From contig NZ_JAGGPH010000011.1 of NCBI RefSeq assembly GCF_018613895.1, forward strand, positions 205,934 through 269,933: a DNA stretch of 64,000 nucleotides. The letters run 5' to 3'. Of this stretch, positions 15,600-23,759 are shown piece after piece. The stretch is from Curtobacterium sp. ISL-83. GTDB lineage: Bacteria > Actinomycetota > Actinomycetes > Actinomycetales > Microbacteriaceae. A model generated the notes under the pieces. It made no database searches, was not told where the DNA came from, and was given only the letters and a program-made list of their open reading frames with translations. How positions within the stretch are numbered: the first letter of the stretch is position 1; every line of letters starts with the position of its first letter. The translations under genes were made by a program, and so were the position numbers.

Positions 15600-17006
15600 T
15601 CAGAGCCTCCCGGTGGCCTTGGCCCGGATGTAGGCGTCGGCGACGAGTGGCGGGACCTGCTCCGGCCGCCCCCGGACGACCTCCGCGCCGACACGACGGG
15701 CTGCGTCGGCGACGCCGTCGGCGTCCAGCAGCGTGCGTGCCGCTGCCGCCCGACGGTAGACGTCGCGCTGCGCGCCGGACGGGAGGAACGGAGCACGGCC
15801 GCCCCGTCGGCCACGGCCGCGGATGGTCACCGCCGGTGCGCCGGTCTCGCCCGGCGCGCGGGTCGCCGACGGTTCGTGGGTCGGACGGAGGGCGCCGCCC
15901 GCCATCCGCTCGACCGCGGGGTCCTCGACGCTCGTCACGACGACTGCGTGGCGTCGGGTCAGGCGGGGGAGGACCGCCAGCAGGTCGCCGGATGCCCCGA
16001 CGGAGTCGAGACTCGACGCGAGCACGACGAGCGACCGCGATGTCGTGATGCGGTCGACGATCGCGGGGACCGAACCCCAGTCGGTCGCGGCGAGTCCGGG
16101 CTCTGCGAGCGCCAGCACCTCGCCGAACCGCTGCACCACGTCGTTCCGGGTCGCGCCGTGCACCCGGTCGCGGACGGCGTCGTCCAGCACGACGAGGTCC
16201 ACGCGGTCACCGGCGGCCGCTGCCAGCGCGCCGAGGAGCAGGGCCGACTCGATGAACGTGTCCAACCGCGGCTCGTCCTCGACCCGACCGGCACCGGCGC
16301 GACCGGCGTCGACCACGATCACCACGCGGCGGTCGCGTTCGGGCCGCCACGTCCGGACGACGAGGTCCTGTCGCCGTGCGGTGGCGCGCCAGTCGATGGA
16401 GCGGACGTCGTCGCCCCGGACGTAGTCGCGCAACGAGTCGAACTCCGTGCCGTGCCCGCGGAGCTGCAGGGTGGTCTCGCCGTCCAGCTCGCGGAGCCGG
16501 GCCAGCCGCGACGGCAGGTGCCGTCGCGAGCGGAAGGGTGGGGTGACGACGAGTTCCCCGGGGGTCTCGACGACCCGCTGGCGCGCGGCGAGCCCGAGCG
16601 GGCCGAACGCACGGACCGCGACGCCGGCACTCCGCCGTCGGCCGCGTCGGAACGGTGCGAACCGTTGCCGGGCGGTCCGGCGTTCACCGGCGGGGACGTC
16701 CATCCGGACGCGACGCGGTACTCGGCCCGCGGACGGTTCCCACATGTCCCGGACGACGCCGCGCAGCGTGCGCGACCCGTCGTTCGCGAGCACGAGCGTG
16801 CCCTCGGCGGTGCTGTCGCGGCGTGCCAGCCGGGGCATCCGGCGTTCGACCCGCACCCGCCCGAGGTCGGCGGCGAGGAGCAGGTCGACGCCGGCGGCGG
16901 CGAGCACCACGGCCACCCACGCGATCCCCGCCCACCCGCTGCCGAACAGCACCGTCGGCAGGACGGCGACCGCGAGGAACGCGACGAAGCGGCCCGACAC
17001 GGCCAC
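15600..17006 (-). CDS. DUF58 domain-containing membrane protein
   Basis: A 468-residue protein with two N-terminal hydrophobic segments (residues 5-45) and a DUF58 domain whose conserved core reads LRDYVRGDDVRSIDWRATARR near residue 215. A vWA-like strand, VVIVVDAGRAG, follows. DUF58 proteins pair with MoxR ATPases in predicted assembly or chaperone complexes for membrane or secreted proteins. Its GTG start shares one base with the moxR stop (TAGTG), so the two are translationally coupled. Last gene of the minus-strand operon that starts near 21286. Confidence 0.87.
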   Translation of the reverse strand: MAVSGRFVAFLAVAVLPTVLFGSGWAGIAWVAVVLAAAGVDLLLAADLGRVRVERRMPRLARRDSTAEGTLVLANDGSRTLRGVVRDMWEPSAGRVPRRVRMDVPAGERRTARQRFAPFRRGRRRSAGVAVRAFGPLGLAARQRVVETPGELVVTPPFRSRRHLPSRLARLRELDGETTLQLRGHGTEFDSLRDYVRGDDVRSIDWRATARRQDLVVRTWRPERDRRVVIVVDAGRAGAGRVEDEPRLDTFIESALLLGALAAAAGDRVDLVVLDDAVRDRVHGATRNDVVQRFGEVLALAEPGLAATDWGSVPAIVDRITTSRSLVVLASSLDSVGASGDLLAVLPRLTRRHAVVVTSVEDPAVERMAGGALRPTHEPSATRAPGETGAPAVTIRGRGRRGGRAPFLPSGAQRDVYRRAAAARTLLDADGVADAARRVGAEVVRGRPEQVPPLVADAYIRAKATGRL

Positions 17007-18052
17007 TAGATCGGCACCCGGACCTGCTCGAGCACCTGCTGCAGGACGCCGTCCGCGCCGACGCCCTCGAGCTCGGCGTCAGCCCCGACCCGGAGGCGGT
17101 GCCGCCACACCGGGAGCGCCATCGCCTGCACGTGGTCCGGCGTGATGGCGTCGTACCCGGTGAGCCAGGCCCACGCCTTCGCGGCCGCGAGCAGCGCGGT
17201 CGCACCACGCGGACTGACGCCGACCCGGACCGACGGCGCCTGCCGCGTGGCCCGCGCCAGGTCGACGATGTAGGCGAGCACGTCGTCCCGCGCGCCGACG
17301 GCCCGGACCGCCCGCTGCGCCCGGAGGACCTGGTCGACGCCCACGACCGGCTCGATCCCGGCGGACCGGACGTCCCGCGGCACGAACCCGTCGGCGTGCC
17401 GGCGGAGGATCTGCCACTCGACGTCACGCGGGGGGACGTCGAGCGTCAGCTTCACCAGGAAGCGGTCGAGCTGCGCTTCGGGCAGCGTGTAGGTGCCCTC
17501 GAACTCGATGGGGTTCATCGTCGCGGCGACGAAGAACGGTTCCGGGAGGGCCCGGGCGGCGCCGTCGACGCTGACCTGGCGTTCCTCCATGGCCTCGAGC
17601 AACGCGGACTGGGTCTTCGGGGGTGTGCGGTTCACCTCGTCGGCGAGGAGCACGTTCGTGAACACCGGTCCGGGTCGGAACGGGAACGACCCGGTCGAGG
17701 CGTCGAAGACGAGGGAGCCCGTGACGTCGCCCGGCATCAGGTCCGGCGTGAACTGGATCCGCTTGGTGTCGAGGTCGAGCGCGGCCGCGAGGCTCCGGAC
17801 CAGGAGCGTCTTCGCGACGCCCGGGACGCCCTCGAGCAGGACGTGGCCCTGCGCGAGCAGGCCGACGATCATCCCGGACACCGCGCCCTCCTGCCCGACG
17901 ACGGCCTTGGCGACCTCGGTCCGGACGCGACCGAACGCCTCCCGGAGTGGATCGGTCGCGGTCGCGGTCGCGGTCGCGGTCGTACCGGCGCCTGGTGCCG
18001 GCGCTCCGTCGCTGGCGGCGTGATGCGGTGCGGACGGGGGGAGATCGGTCAC
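17006..18052 (-). CDS. MoxR-family AAA+ ATPase
   Basis: A 348-residue MoxR ATPase. After a low-complexity N-terminus of about 35 residues with a Thr-Ala repeat come Walker A in GHVLLEGVPGVAKTLL (about 70-85), Walker B in NVLLADEVNRTPPKTQSALL, the sensor region FFVAATMNPIEFEGTY and RFLVKL, and a C-terminal lid with GVSPRGATALL. MoxR proteins act as chaperone-like ATPases with DUF58/vWA partners, here the next gene. The GTG at 18052 is fixed by a GTGA overlap with the DUF4350 stop; the long open frame upstream is a shadow of DUF4350. Confidence 0.92.
   Translation of the reverse strand: MTDLPPSAPHHAASDGAPAPGAGTTATATATATDPLREAFGRVRTEVAKAVVGQEGAVSGMIVGLLAQGHVLLEGVPGVAKTLLVRSLAAALDLDTKRIQFTPDLMPGDVTGSLVFDASTGSFPFRPGPVFTNVLLADEVNRTPPKTQSALLEAMEERQVSVDGAARALPEPFFVAATMNPIEFEGTYTLPEAQLDRFLVKLTLDVPPRDVEWQILRRHADGFVPRDVRSAGIEPVVGVDQVLRAQRAVRAVGARDDVLAYIVDLARATRQAPSVRVGVSPRGATALLAAAKAWAWLTGYDAITPDHVQAMALPVWRHRLRVGADAELEGVGADGVLQQVLEQVRVPI
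17951..17980. repeat. In-frame hexamer repeat in the moxR N-terminus
   Basis: Five near-consecutive GGTCGC hexamers on the plus strand encode the alternating Thr-Ala tract of the MoxR N-terminus. Copy-number changes would keep frame and only change linker length. Confidence 0.7.
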
Positions 18053-19296
18053 GGTCGTGCTCCTGGTCGGTCTCGGTCGTGGTCGGAGGAGGCGACGGGG
18101 TCGCCGGAGGTCGATCGCCGGACGGCGCGTTCGAGGTCGTCGAGTGCCGCGGCACCCCGGACGAGGGCAGGGTCGTCCTGGACCGGGCCGCCCACCAGGA
18201 CGGCACCGACACGGGCGTCCGGGATGCCGGTCGCACGGGCCGCAGCGCGGACGACCTCGTCGACGTGTGCCGACCGCGGGAGGCCGAGCGCGCGTCCGAT
18301 GCGTCGGATCGCCGCGACCCGCAGCGTGTCGAGGGCGTGTGTGCGGTCGCGCGTCCTGGCGTAGAGCCGGGCACGCCCCTCGGTCGTCTCGGCGGCACGG
18401 ACGACGACGGGCAGTCGTTCGACGACGAGGGGGCCGAGTCGACGGCCTCGCCAGACGGCCGCGGCGACGGCGGTGAGCCCGAGGAATGCCAGGACGCTCG
18501 GCACCCACGGCGGTGCGAGGTCCCCGAGGACGGGCGCCGCGTCGGCGCCGCCCGGAACCGGCGTGTACCAGGTCAGCTGGTCGTCGCTCCCGAGCAGGCC
18601 GAGCGCGAGCGCCGCGTTGCCGGCCGTGGTGATGGTGTCGTTCCGGAGCGCCGCGGTCGTTCCGAGCACCGTGACGTCGCCGCCGGGGGTCGTCGCACGC
18701 ACGAGCCCCCACGCACGCTGGTCGCCGGAGCCGCTGGGCGCGCACACCTCCACGTCGCCGTCGCTCCGTGCCCGGTCGGTGACGCGGTACGAGGCACCCG
18801 CGGCGGAGACCGACCCGGCGGCGGCCGCAGCGGGGATCGTGCAGGAGGCCGTCGAGACCGTGGCGCGTCCGCGGACGTCGGCGGAGGGCTCGGCGCCCAC
18901 ACCGAAGGCGTCGAGGGTCGTGGCGTCGGACGTGATGAGCACGACGTGGTCGGCCTGGCGTGCGATGCGCCGTGCGACGGCGGGGTCGAGCACGCCGCGA
19001 GGGTCGTCGACGAGCACGGTGCGGCCGTCGACCGCGTCCGCCCGGGACGTGACGTCGACCCGGGTGCCGCGCTGCTCGAGCACGCGGACGAGTGCCCGGG
19101 AACCGCTGGCGGTCGCGGAGTCCGGGTCGAGCGCGGTCGGGTCCGCGCGGTCGTGGCCCTGCACGGCGGCGGTGAGCGCGGCGAACACGACGACGAGCAC
19201 GGCGATGAGGACCCAGGGGCCGAACCGGTGCCGTCGTCCCGCTCGGTCGGGCGCGCCGGGCTGCGGTGCGGTCGGCCGCACGGCGGTGACGCTCAC
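18049..19296 (-). CDS. DUF4350 domain-containing membrane protein
   Basis: A 415-residue protein. One membrane segment at residues 28-45 is followed by an extracytoplasmic DUF4350 domain (DSATASGSRALVRVLEQRGTRVDV, with HVVLITSDATTLDAFG further on). A second membrane segment lies around residue 265 (WVPSVLAFLGLTAVAAAVW) and a cytoplasmic tail contains RTRDRTHALDTLRVAAIRRI. It overlaps both neighbours by four bases (ATGA with the DUF4129 gene, GTGA with moxR), so the group is one translational unit. DUF4350 proteins resemble the GATase-like part of similar MoxR/DUF58 operons; biochemical role unknown. Confidence 0.83.
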   Translation of the reverse strand: MSVTAVRPTAPQPGAPDRAGRRHRFGPWVLIAVLVVVFAALTAAVQGHDRADPTALDPDSATASGSRALVRVLEQRGTRVDVTSRADAVDGRTVLVDDPRGVLDPAVARRIARQADHVVLITSDATTLDAFGVGAEPSADVRGRATVSTASCTIPAAAAAGSVSAAGASYRVTDRARSDGDVEVCAPSGSGDQRAWGLVRATTPGGDVTVLGTTAALRNDTITTAGNAALALGLLGSDDQLTWYTPVPGGADAAPVLGDLAPPWVPSVLAFLGLTAVAAAVWRGRRLGPLVVERLPVVVRAAETTEGRARLYARTRDRTHALDTLRVAAIRRIGRALGLPRSAHVDEVVRAAARATGIPDARVGAVLVGGPVQDDPALVRGAAALDDLERAVRRSTSGDPVASSDHDRDRPGARP

Positions 19297-19940
19297 GCGG
19301 GCACCGCCGGCTCGTCGGCGCGGGCGGGTCGCGCGGCGCGGATCGCCCGCTCGGTCTCGAGGACCCTGCTGGCCGCCGTCTGGTCAGCGGGGGAGCCGAG
19401 GTACCGGACCGCGTCGAACGTGGCCGCGGCGTGCTCGAGGCGCCCGGCCGCCGTCGGGAAGGGACGGGAGGCGCGGTCGGCGATGGCGCGCGCCGTCGCG
19501 CCCGGCAGGTCGGGGACCAGATCCCGTTCACCGAGACCGCGCGCCAACGCGCGGAACCCGTCGAGCACGGCGCCGTCCCAGTCGCCGGCTCGGTAGGCGG
19601 CAGCGGCCGCCACACCGAGGTCGCGTGCCGAGCGGAGGTCGTCCGGGTCGAACACACCCCGGTCGTCGGAGGCCGCCGACCGGGCCCGCCGGCGGGGCAA
19701 CCCCCGTGCGACCACCACGAGCACCACGACGGCGACGAGGACGATGCCGGCGATCCAGAGCAGGGTGTTGCCGACGGCCGGGGATCCGAGGCCGTCGAGT
19801 CGGATCGAGCTGAGCCAGTCGAAGAACCCCTGCGACGCCCGGTCCCACCAGGTGACGTGTGCGCCGGCGTACTCGGACCGCTGGAGCTCGTGTTCGAGCA
19901 GTCGGCGGGCCTCGTCGGGTGAGACCGCGGTCAGCGCCAC
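19293..19940 (-). CDS. DUF4129 domain-containing protein
   Basis: About 215 residues from the GTG at 19940 (VALTAVSPDEARRLLEHELQ). An extracytoplasmic helix with the motif YAGAHVTWWDRASQGFFDWL precedes a membrane segment (about residues 70-90), and a cytoplasmic DUF4129 domain follows: DRGVFDPDDLRSARDLG, AAYRAGDWDGAVLDGFRALA. DUF4129 is usually found at the C-terminus of transglutaminase-like proteins or stand-alone beside MoxR/DUF58, as here. The start overlaps the end of the upstream gene by about 10 bp. An upstream frame reading a Trp-Thr repeat is only the alternate reading of that gene's Gly-Pro repeat and is not used. Confidence 0.8.
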   Translation of the reverse strand: MALTAVSPDEARRLLEHELQRSEYAGAHVTWWDRASQGFFDWLSSIRLDGLGSPAVGNTLLWIAGIVLVAVVVLVVVARGLPRRRARSAASDDRGVFDPDDLRSARDLGVAAAAAYRAGDWDGAVLDGFRALARGLGERDLVPDLPGATARAIADRASRPFPTAAGRLEHAAATFDAVRYLGSPADQTAASRVLETERAIRAARPARADEPAVPA

Positions 19941-21286
19941 TGCTGCGGTCCAGGTCCAGGTCCAGGTCCAGGTCCGGGTCCGGGGCCGGGGCCGGTGCCG
20001 GTGCCGGGCCATTGCTGCGCCGGCCACTGTTGCCCGGGCCACTGCTGGGCGGGCCACTGCTGCGTCGGGCCCTGCGCTCCGTTCCACGGCGCCCGCACGA
20101 CCGGTTCAGCCGGCGCGAACGGGTCCGCCGGCTGCCCCGTGTCCAGGTGCGACGCGATGCGCTGGTCGAGCGCTTCGGTCCGGATGCGCCGGTCGATCGC
20201 CAGGAACGTGGTGACCGACGCGCTCAGGACGTCCGTGATCGACTGCACCGCGATCACCAGCACACTGCCGATCACGATCGCGACCACCGAGCCGACGCTC
20301 GGCGCGCCCGGTGTCCCCGTGCCCCTGCCGGTCTGGTTCAGCGGGTCGAACACGCCGGATGCGAGCGCGGAACCGATGCTCAGCGGGAGCGCCGCGATCG
20401 ACGCGGCGAACCCGAACATCGCCTGGACCAGCAGCAGGATCCCGAACGTCCGCCAGAACGCGCCCCGGGTGAGTCGCCACGACTGCGCCGCCGCCGAGAA
20501 GACCCCGCGGCCCTCCAGCGCGATCGTCGGCACGGTGAAGGCGAAGCGCGTGCCGAGCCAGGCGAGGAGGACCCCGAACCCGAGGAACACCCCGAGGATC
20601 AGGAGCACGAAGCCCCCGACCCCGGAGCGTCCGGCGGCGAGCGCCGCGATGAACCCGATGAACACCACCACCACGATCCCGCCGATCACCGCACCGGCCG
20701 CGACCTGCAGCAGCATCCACGCGACCACGGACCAGCGCCGTCCGGCGAGCAGGGCCCAGATGCCGCGGAACATCGCGCGGCGGCCGAGCACCCGTTGTCC
20801 GGTGTCCGTCGCGACCGGAGCGACCAGGAAGCCACGACCGAGGTACGTGAGGAAGGGCAGCACCACGGCGAGCACGAGCCCGAGCGTGGCCGTCCCGGCG
20901 ACGACCGGGCTGGGGTCCCCGGACTGCGCGTCGAACGCCGAGGCGAGCCGTGCCTGCAGCGCGGACTGCGTGAACGCGTTGGCCAGGGTCGAGAGCAACC
21001 CGAGCACCCCGCTGAGCAGCACGCTCCAGAGCAGCAGGACCCGGGCGTTGCGCCGGAAGACCGTGAACGCGCCGGCGAGGACATCGCCGAACCCGAGGGG
21101 CCGGAGGGGGATCACCGGGCGGGAACCGACGGGCGGACGACCGGGCGGGAAGCCCTGGCCGGGGAACGGCCCGGGCAGTGGGCCCGGCCCCGAGGCGGGC
21201 GGTGGCGGCGTGGCGGGGCCCTGTGGGCCTCCTGTCCGTGGCGTCGGCGCGTCCTGCGCGCCCCCTGGCACCTGCCAACCGGACAT
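19931..21286 (-). CDS. Polytopic membrane protein (GPDPase membrane-domain-like) with QQWP and Gly-Pro repeats
   Basis: A 451-residue protein with a Pro/Gly-rich cytoplasmic N-terminus (1-60), about six to eight membrane segments (60-370) and a low-complexity tail: four QQWP units followed by a Gly-Pro run ending QQWR. The membrane part starts IPLRPLGFGDVLAGAFTVFRRN and resembles the membrane domain seen next to glycerophosphodiester phosphodiesterases, but no such enzyme is present. It is the first gene of the DUF4129-DUF4350-MoxR-DUF58 operon. The ATG at 21286 is preceded by GAGGGGGCGGG. Function unknown. Confidence 0.75.
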   Translation of the reverse strand: MSGWQVPGGAQDAPTPRTGGPQGPATPPPPASGPGPLPGPFPGQGFPPGRPPVGSRPVIPLRPLGFGDVLAGAFTVFRRNARVLLLWSVLLSGVLGLLSTLANAFTQSALQARLASAFDAQSGDPSPVVAGTATLGLVLAVVLPFLTYLGRGFLVAPVATDTGQRVLGRRAMFRGIWALLAGRRWSVVAWMLLQVAAGAVIGGIVVVVFIGFIAALAAGRSGVGGFVLLILGVFLGFGVLLAWLGTRFAFTVPTIALEGRGVFSAAAQSWRLTRGAFWRTFGILLLVQAMFGFAASIAALPLSIGSALASGVFDPLNQTGRGTGTPGAPSVGSVVAIVIGSVLVIAVQSITDVLSASVTTFLAIDRRIRTEALDQRIASHLDTGQPADPFAPAEPVVRAPWNGAQGPTQQWPAQQWPGQQWPAQQWPGTGTGPGPGPGPGPGPGPGPQQWR

Positions 21287-21432
21287 GACCCGCCCCCTCA
21301 CGTCGAGATCGCGTAGCGGACACGCGAACGGTCCCATCCTGGCGGAAAACGTCTCCCGATGGGGCCTCGGCTATCGTGAGCAGGGATGCCGTACCCGGCA
21401 CCACCTTGCCCGCACCACGGAGTCCACATCAC

Positions 21433-22107
21433 ATGACACCGCGCATCCTCGTCGTCGACGACGACCAGGCCCTCGCCGAGATGATCGGCATCGTCCTCCG
21501 CTCGGAGGGGTACGAGCCCGAGTTCAGCGCCGACGGCAACGACGCCATCGAGGCGTTCCACAGCACGAAGCCGGACCTGGTGCTCCTCGACGTGATGCTG
21601 CCGGGCATCGACGGCATCGAGGTGTGCAAGCGCCTCCGGGCCGAGAGCGGGACGCCGATCATCATGCTCACGGCGAAGGGCGACACCGCGGACGTCGTCG
21701 CCGGCCTCGAGAACGGCGCCGACGACTACATCGTCAAGCCCTTCAACCCGAAGGAGCTCGTCGCCCGCATCCGCACCCGGTTGCGGCCCACTGCCTCGGA
21801 CGCCAGCGTGCTGCACGCCGGCGACCTCACCGTCGACGTCCCCGGGCACGAGGTGCGTCGGGGTGACGCCGTCATCGCGCTGACGCCGCTCGAGTTCGAC
21901 CTGCTCCGCGCGCTCGCCGAGAAGCCGAGCCAGGTGTTCACGCGCGAGATGCTCCTCGAGCAGGTGTGGGGCTACCACTACAAGGCCGACACCCGTCTGG
22001 TGAACGTGCACGTGCAGCGGCTCCGCGCGAAGATCGAGCACGACCCCGACAACCCGAAGATCGTCACGACGGTCCGCGGCGTCGGGTACCGGGCCGGAGG
22101 GGCCTGA
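21433..22107 (+). CDS. mtrA: Two-component response regulator MtrA
   Basis: A 224-residue OmpR/PhoB-type regulator. The receiver domain (1-120) has the acidic pocket VVDDDQ at 7-12, phosphoacceptor Asp53 in LVLLDVMLPG, and the switch residues in LTAKG and VKPF. The winged-helix domain includes LTPLEFDLLRALAEKPSQVF and RLVNVHVQRLRAKIE. In actinobacteria MtrA controls cell wall hydrolases, division and replication genes. The ATG at 21433 (MTPRILVVDDD) is used, 11 nt after GGAG. It is followed 5 bp later by mtrB. Confidence 0.95.
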   Translation: MTPRILVVDDDQALAEMIGIVLRSEGYEPEFSADGNDAIEAFHSTKPDLVLLDVMLPGIDGIEVCKRLRAESGTPIIMLTAKGDTADVVAGLENGADDYIVKPFNPKELVARIRTRLRPTASDASVLHAGDLTVDVPGHEVRRGDAVIALTPLEFDLLRALAEKPSQVFTREMLLEQVWGYHYKADTRLVNVHVQRLRAKIEHDPDNPKIVTTVRGVGYRAGGA

Positions 22108-22112
22108 GCACC

Positions 22113-23759
22113 ATGGCCGCCGTCGGTCGGATGCGGCGGCGTCTGCGTCGGTGGGCGCGCCGGGGATGGCGCGCGCTCGCGTACCTCTGGCGACGCTCCC
22201 TGATGGTGCGCTCGGTGGCGATCACGGTCATGACGACCGGACTCGCGATCGGGATCATCGGGACCGCGGTGATGATCAGCATCTCGAACAACGTCTACGC
22301 GCAGCGCCGCGACCAGATCGAGGCGGAGTCCGCGCGGGCGACCATCGTGGCGCAGGGCATCTTCGACGCCGCGACCGCCGCCGAGGACAACAACCAGACC
22401 GAGCTCGAGACGCTGCAGAACGACGCGCAGCAGGCGATCCTGTCGAACACGACGAGCCCCGGCGGCACGAGCATCGCGATCGAGCGGACCCCGGGGCAGT
22501 CGACGCCGCAGATCCTGCAGACCATCGTGACGCCGGGGTTCCCGGACGAGGTGATCACCGACGACCTGCGGAAGGCCGTCGGGAAGGACACCGGGCGGCT
22601 CAGCCTGCAACCCGTGCAGCTCCGCGACGCGCACGGCCGCCAACCCGGTCTGGCGGTCGGGTCGACCCTGCAGATCCCGAGCGCCGGCCAGTACGAGCTC
22701 TACCTGGTGTACGACCTCTCCGACGCCCAGCAGACCCTGGACTTCGTGTCCCAGACGCTCTCCATCGGCGGGGTGGCGCTGATGGTGCTCATCGCCCTGG
22801 TCACCTCGCTCGTGGTGCGACTCGTGGTCGTGCCGATCCGGGGTGCGGCCGAGACGAGCCGGAAGATCGCCTCCGGACGACTCGACGAGCGCATCCCCGT
22901 GAAGGGCCAGGACGACATCGCCACCCTCGCCCGGAGCTTCAACGGCATGGCGGACGCCGTCAGTCGGCAGATCACGCAGCTCGCGGAGCTCTCCCGGGTG
23001 CAGCAGCGCTTCGTGTCCGACGTCTCGCACGAGCTCCGCACACCGCTGACCACGATCCGGCTCGCAGGTGACGTGCTGTACGACGCCCGGCACGCGTTCG
23101 AGCCCGCGATCGGACGCACCGCCGAGCTCCTGCACACCCAGGTGGAGCGGTTCGAGATGCTCCTGGCCGACCTGCTCGAGATCTCCCGGTTCGACGCGCA
23201 GGCGGTCCAGCTCGACACCGAGCCCGTCGTCCCGGCAGCGCTCGCGACGGACATCGTCGACGAGTTCCGGCCCCTCGCCGACCGCGCGGGCATCGAGCTG
23301 CAGCTCGTGACCCCCGGTGGCCACACCACCATGCAGCTCGACGCCAAACGGGTGCGGCGCATCGTGCGGAACCTCGTCGGCAACGCGATCGAGCACGGCG
23401 AGGCGAAGCCCGTCCAGGTCATCGTCGACAGCGACGCGCGCTCGGTCGCCATCGCGGTGCGGGACCACGGGGTGGGCATGCCGCCGGAGGACGCGGCCCG
23501 GGTGTTCGACCGCTTCTGGCGTGCCGACCCGAGCCGCAAGCGGACGATCGGCGGGACCGGCCTCGGGCTCGCGATCAGCCTCGGTGACGCGAACCTGCAC
23601 GGCGGCCGGATCGACGTCTGGTCCCGCCCCGGCGAGGGCTCGACGTTCGTGCTCACGCTGCCGAGGACCGAGGGCGCGATGCCGGTCACCTCGGCGATCC
23701 CGCTGCCCGACCTCGACGAACCGTACGACGGCCCGCGCGCCGTCCGGGAGGACGCATGA
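22113..23759 (+). CDS. mtrB: Sensor histidine kinase MtrB
   Basis: A 548-residue membrane histidine kinase. Two membrane segments (about 40-60 and 205-230) flank an extracytoplasmic sensor; a HAMP domain follows, then the dimerisation domain with His306 in VSDVSHELRTPLTT. The ATPase domain shows the N box (RNLVGNAIEHG), G1 (DHGVGMPPEDA), F box (FDRFWRAD) and G2 (GGTGLGLAI). It phosphorylates MtrA. The C-terminal tail after about residue 510 is variable. The stop overlaps lpqB by ATGA, the conserved mtrA-mtrB-lpqB operon. Confidence 0.94.
   Translation: MAAVGRMRRRLRRWARRGWRALAYLWRRSLMVRSVAITVMTTGLAIGIIGTAVMISISNNVYAQRRDQIEAESARATIVAQGIFDAATAAEDNNQTELETLQNDAQQAILSNTTSPGGTSIAIERTPGQSTPQILQTIVTPGFPDEVITDDLRKAVGKDTGRLSLQPVQLRDAHGRQPGLAVGSTLQIPSAGQYELYLVYDLSDAQQTLDFVSQTLSIGGVALMVLIALVTSLVVRLVVVPIRGAAETSRKIASGRLDERIPVKGQDDIATLARSFNGMADAVSRQITQLAELSRVQQRFVSDVSHELRTPLTTIRLAGDVLYDARHAFEPAIGRTAELLHTQVERFEMLLADLLEISRFDAQAVQLDTEPVVPAALATDIVDEFRPLADRAGIELQLVTPGGHTTMQLDAKRVRRIVRNLVGNAIEHGEAKPVQVIVDSDARSVAIAVRDHGVGMPPEDAARVFDRFWRADPSRKRTIGGTGLGLAISLGDANLHGGRIDVWSRPGEGSTFVLTLPRTEGAMPVTSAIPLPDLDEPYDGPRAVREDA

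Noticed and set aside
17951..17980. Hexamer repeat as a phase-variation switch of moxR
   Set aside because: The unit is a multiple of three, so copy-number changes cannot switch the frame; only linker length would vary.
19941..20087. Upstream extension of the DUF4129 protein with a Trp-Thr repeat
   Set aside because: It is the alternate frame of the Gly-Pro repeat of the overlapping upstream gene; the conserved part begins near 19940.
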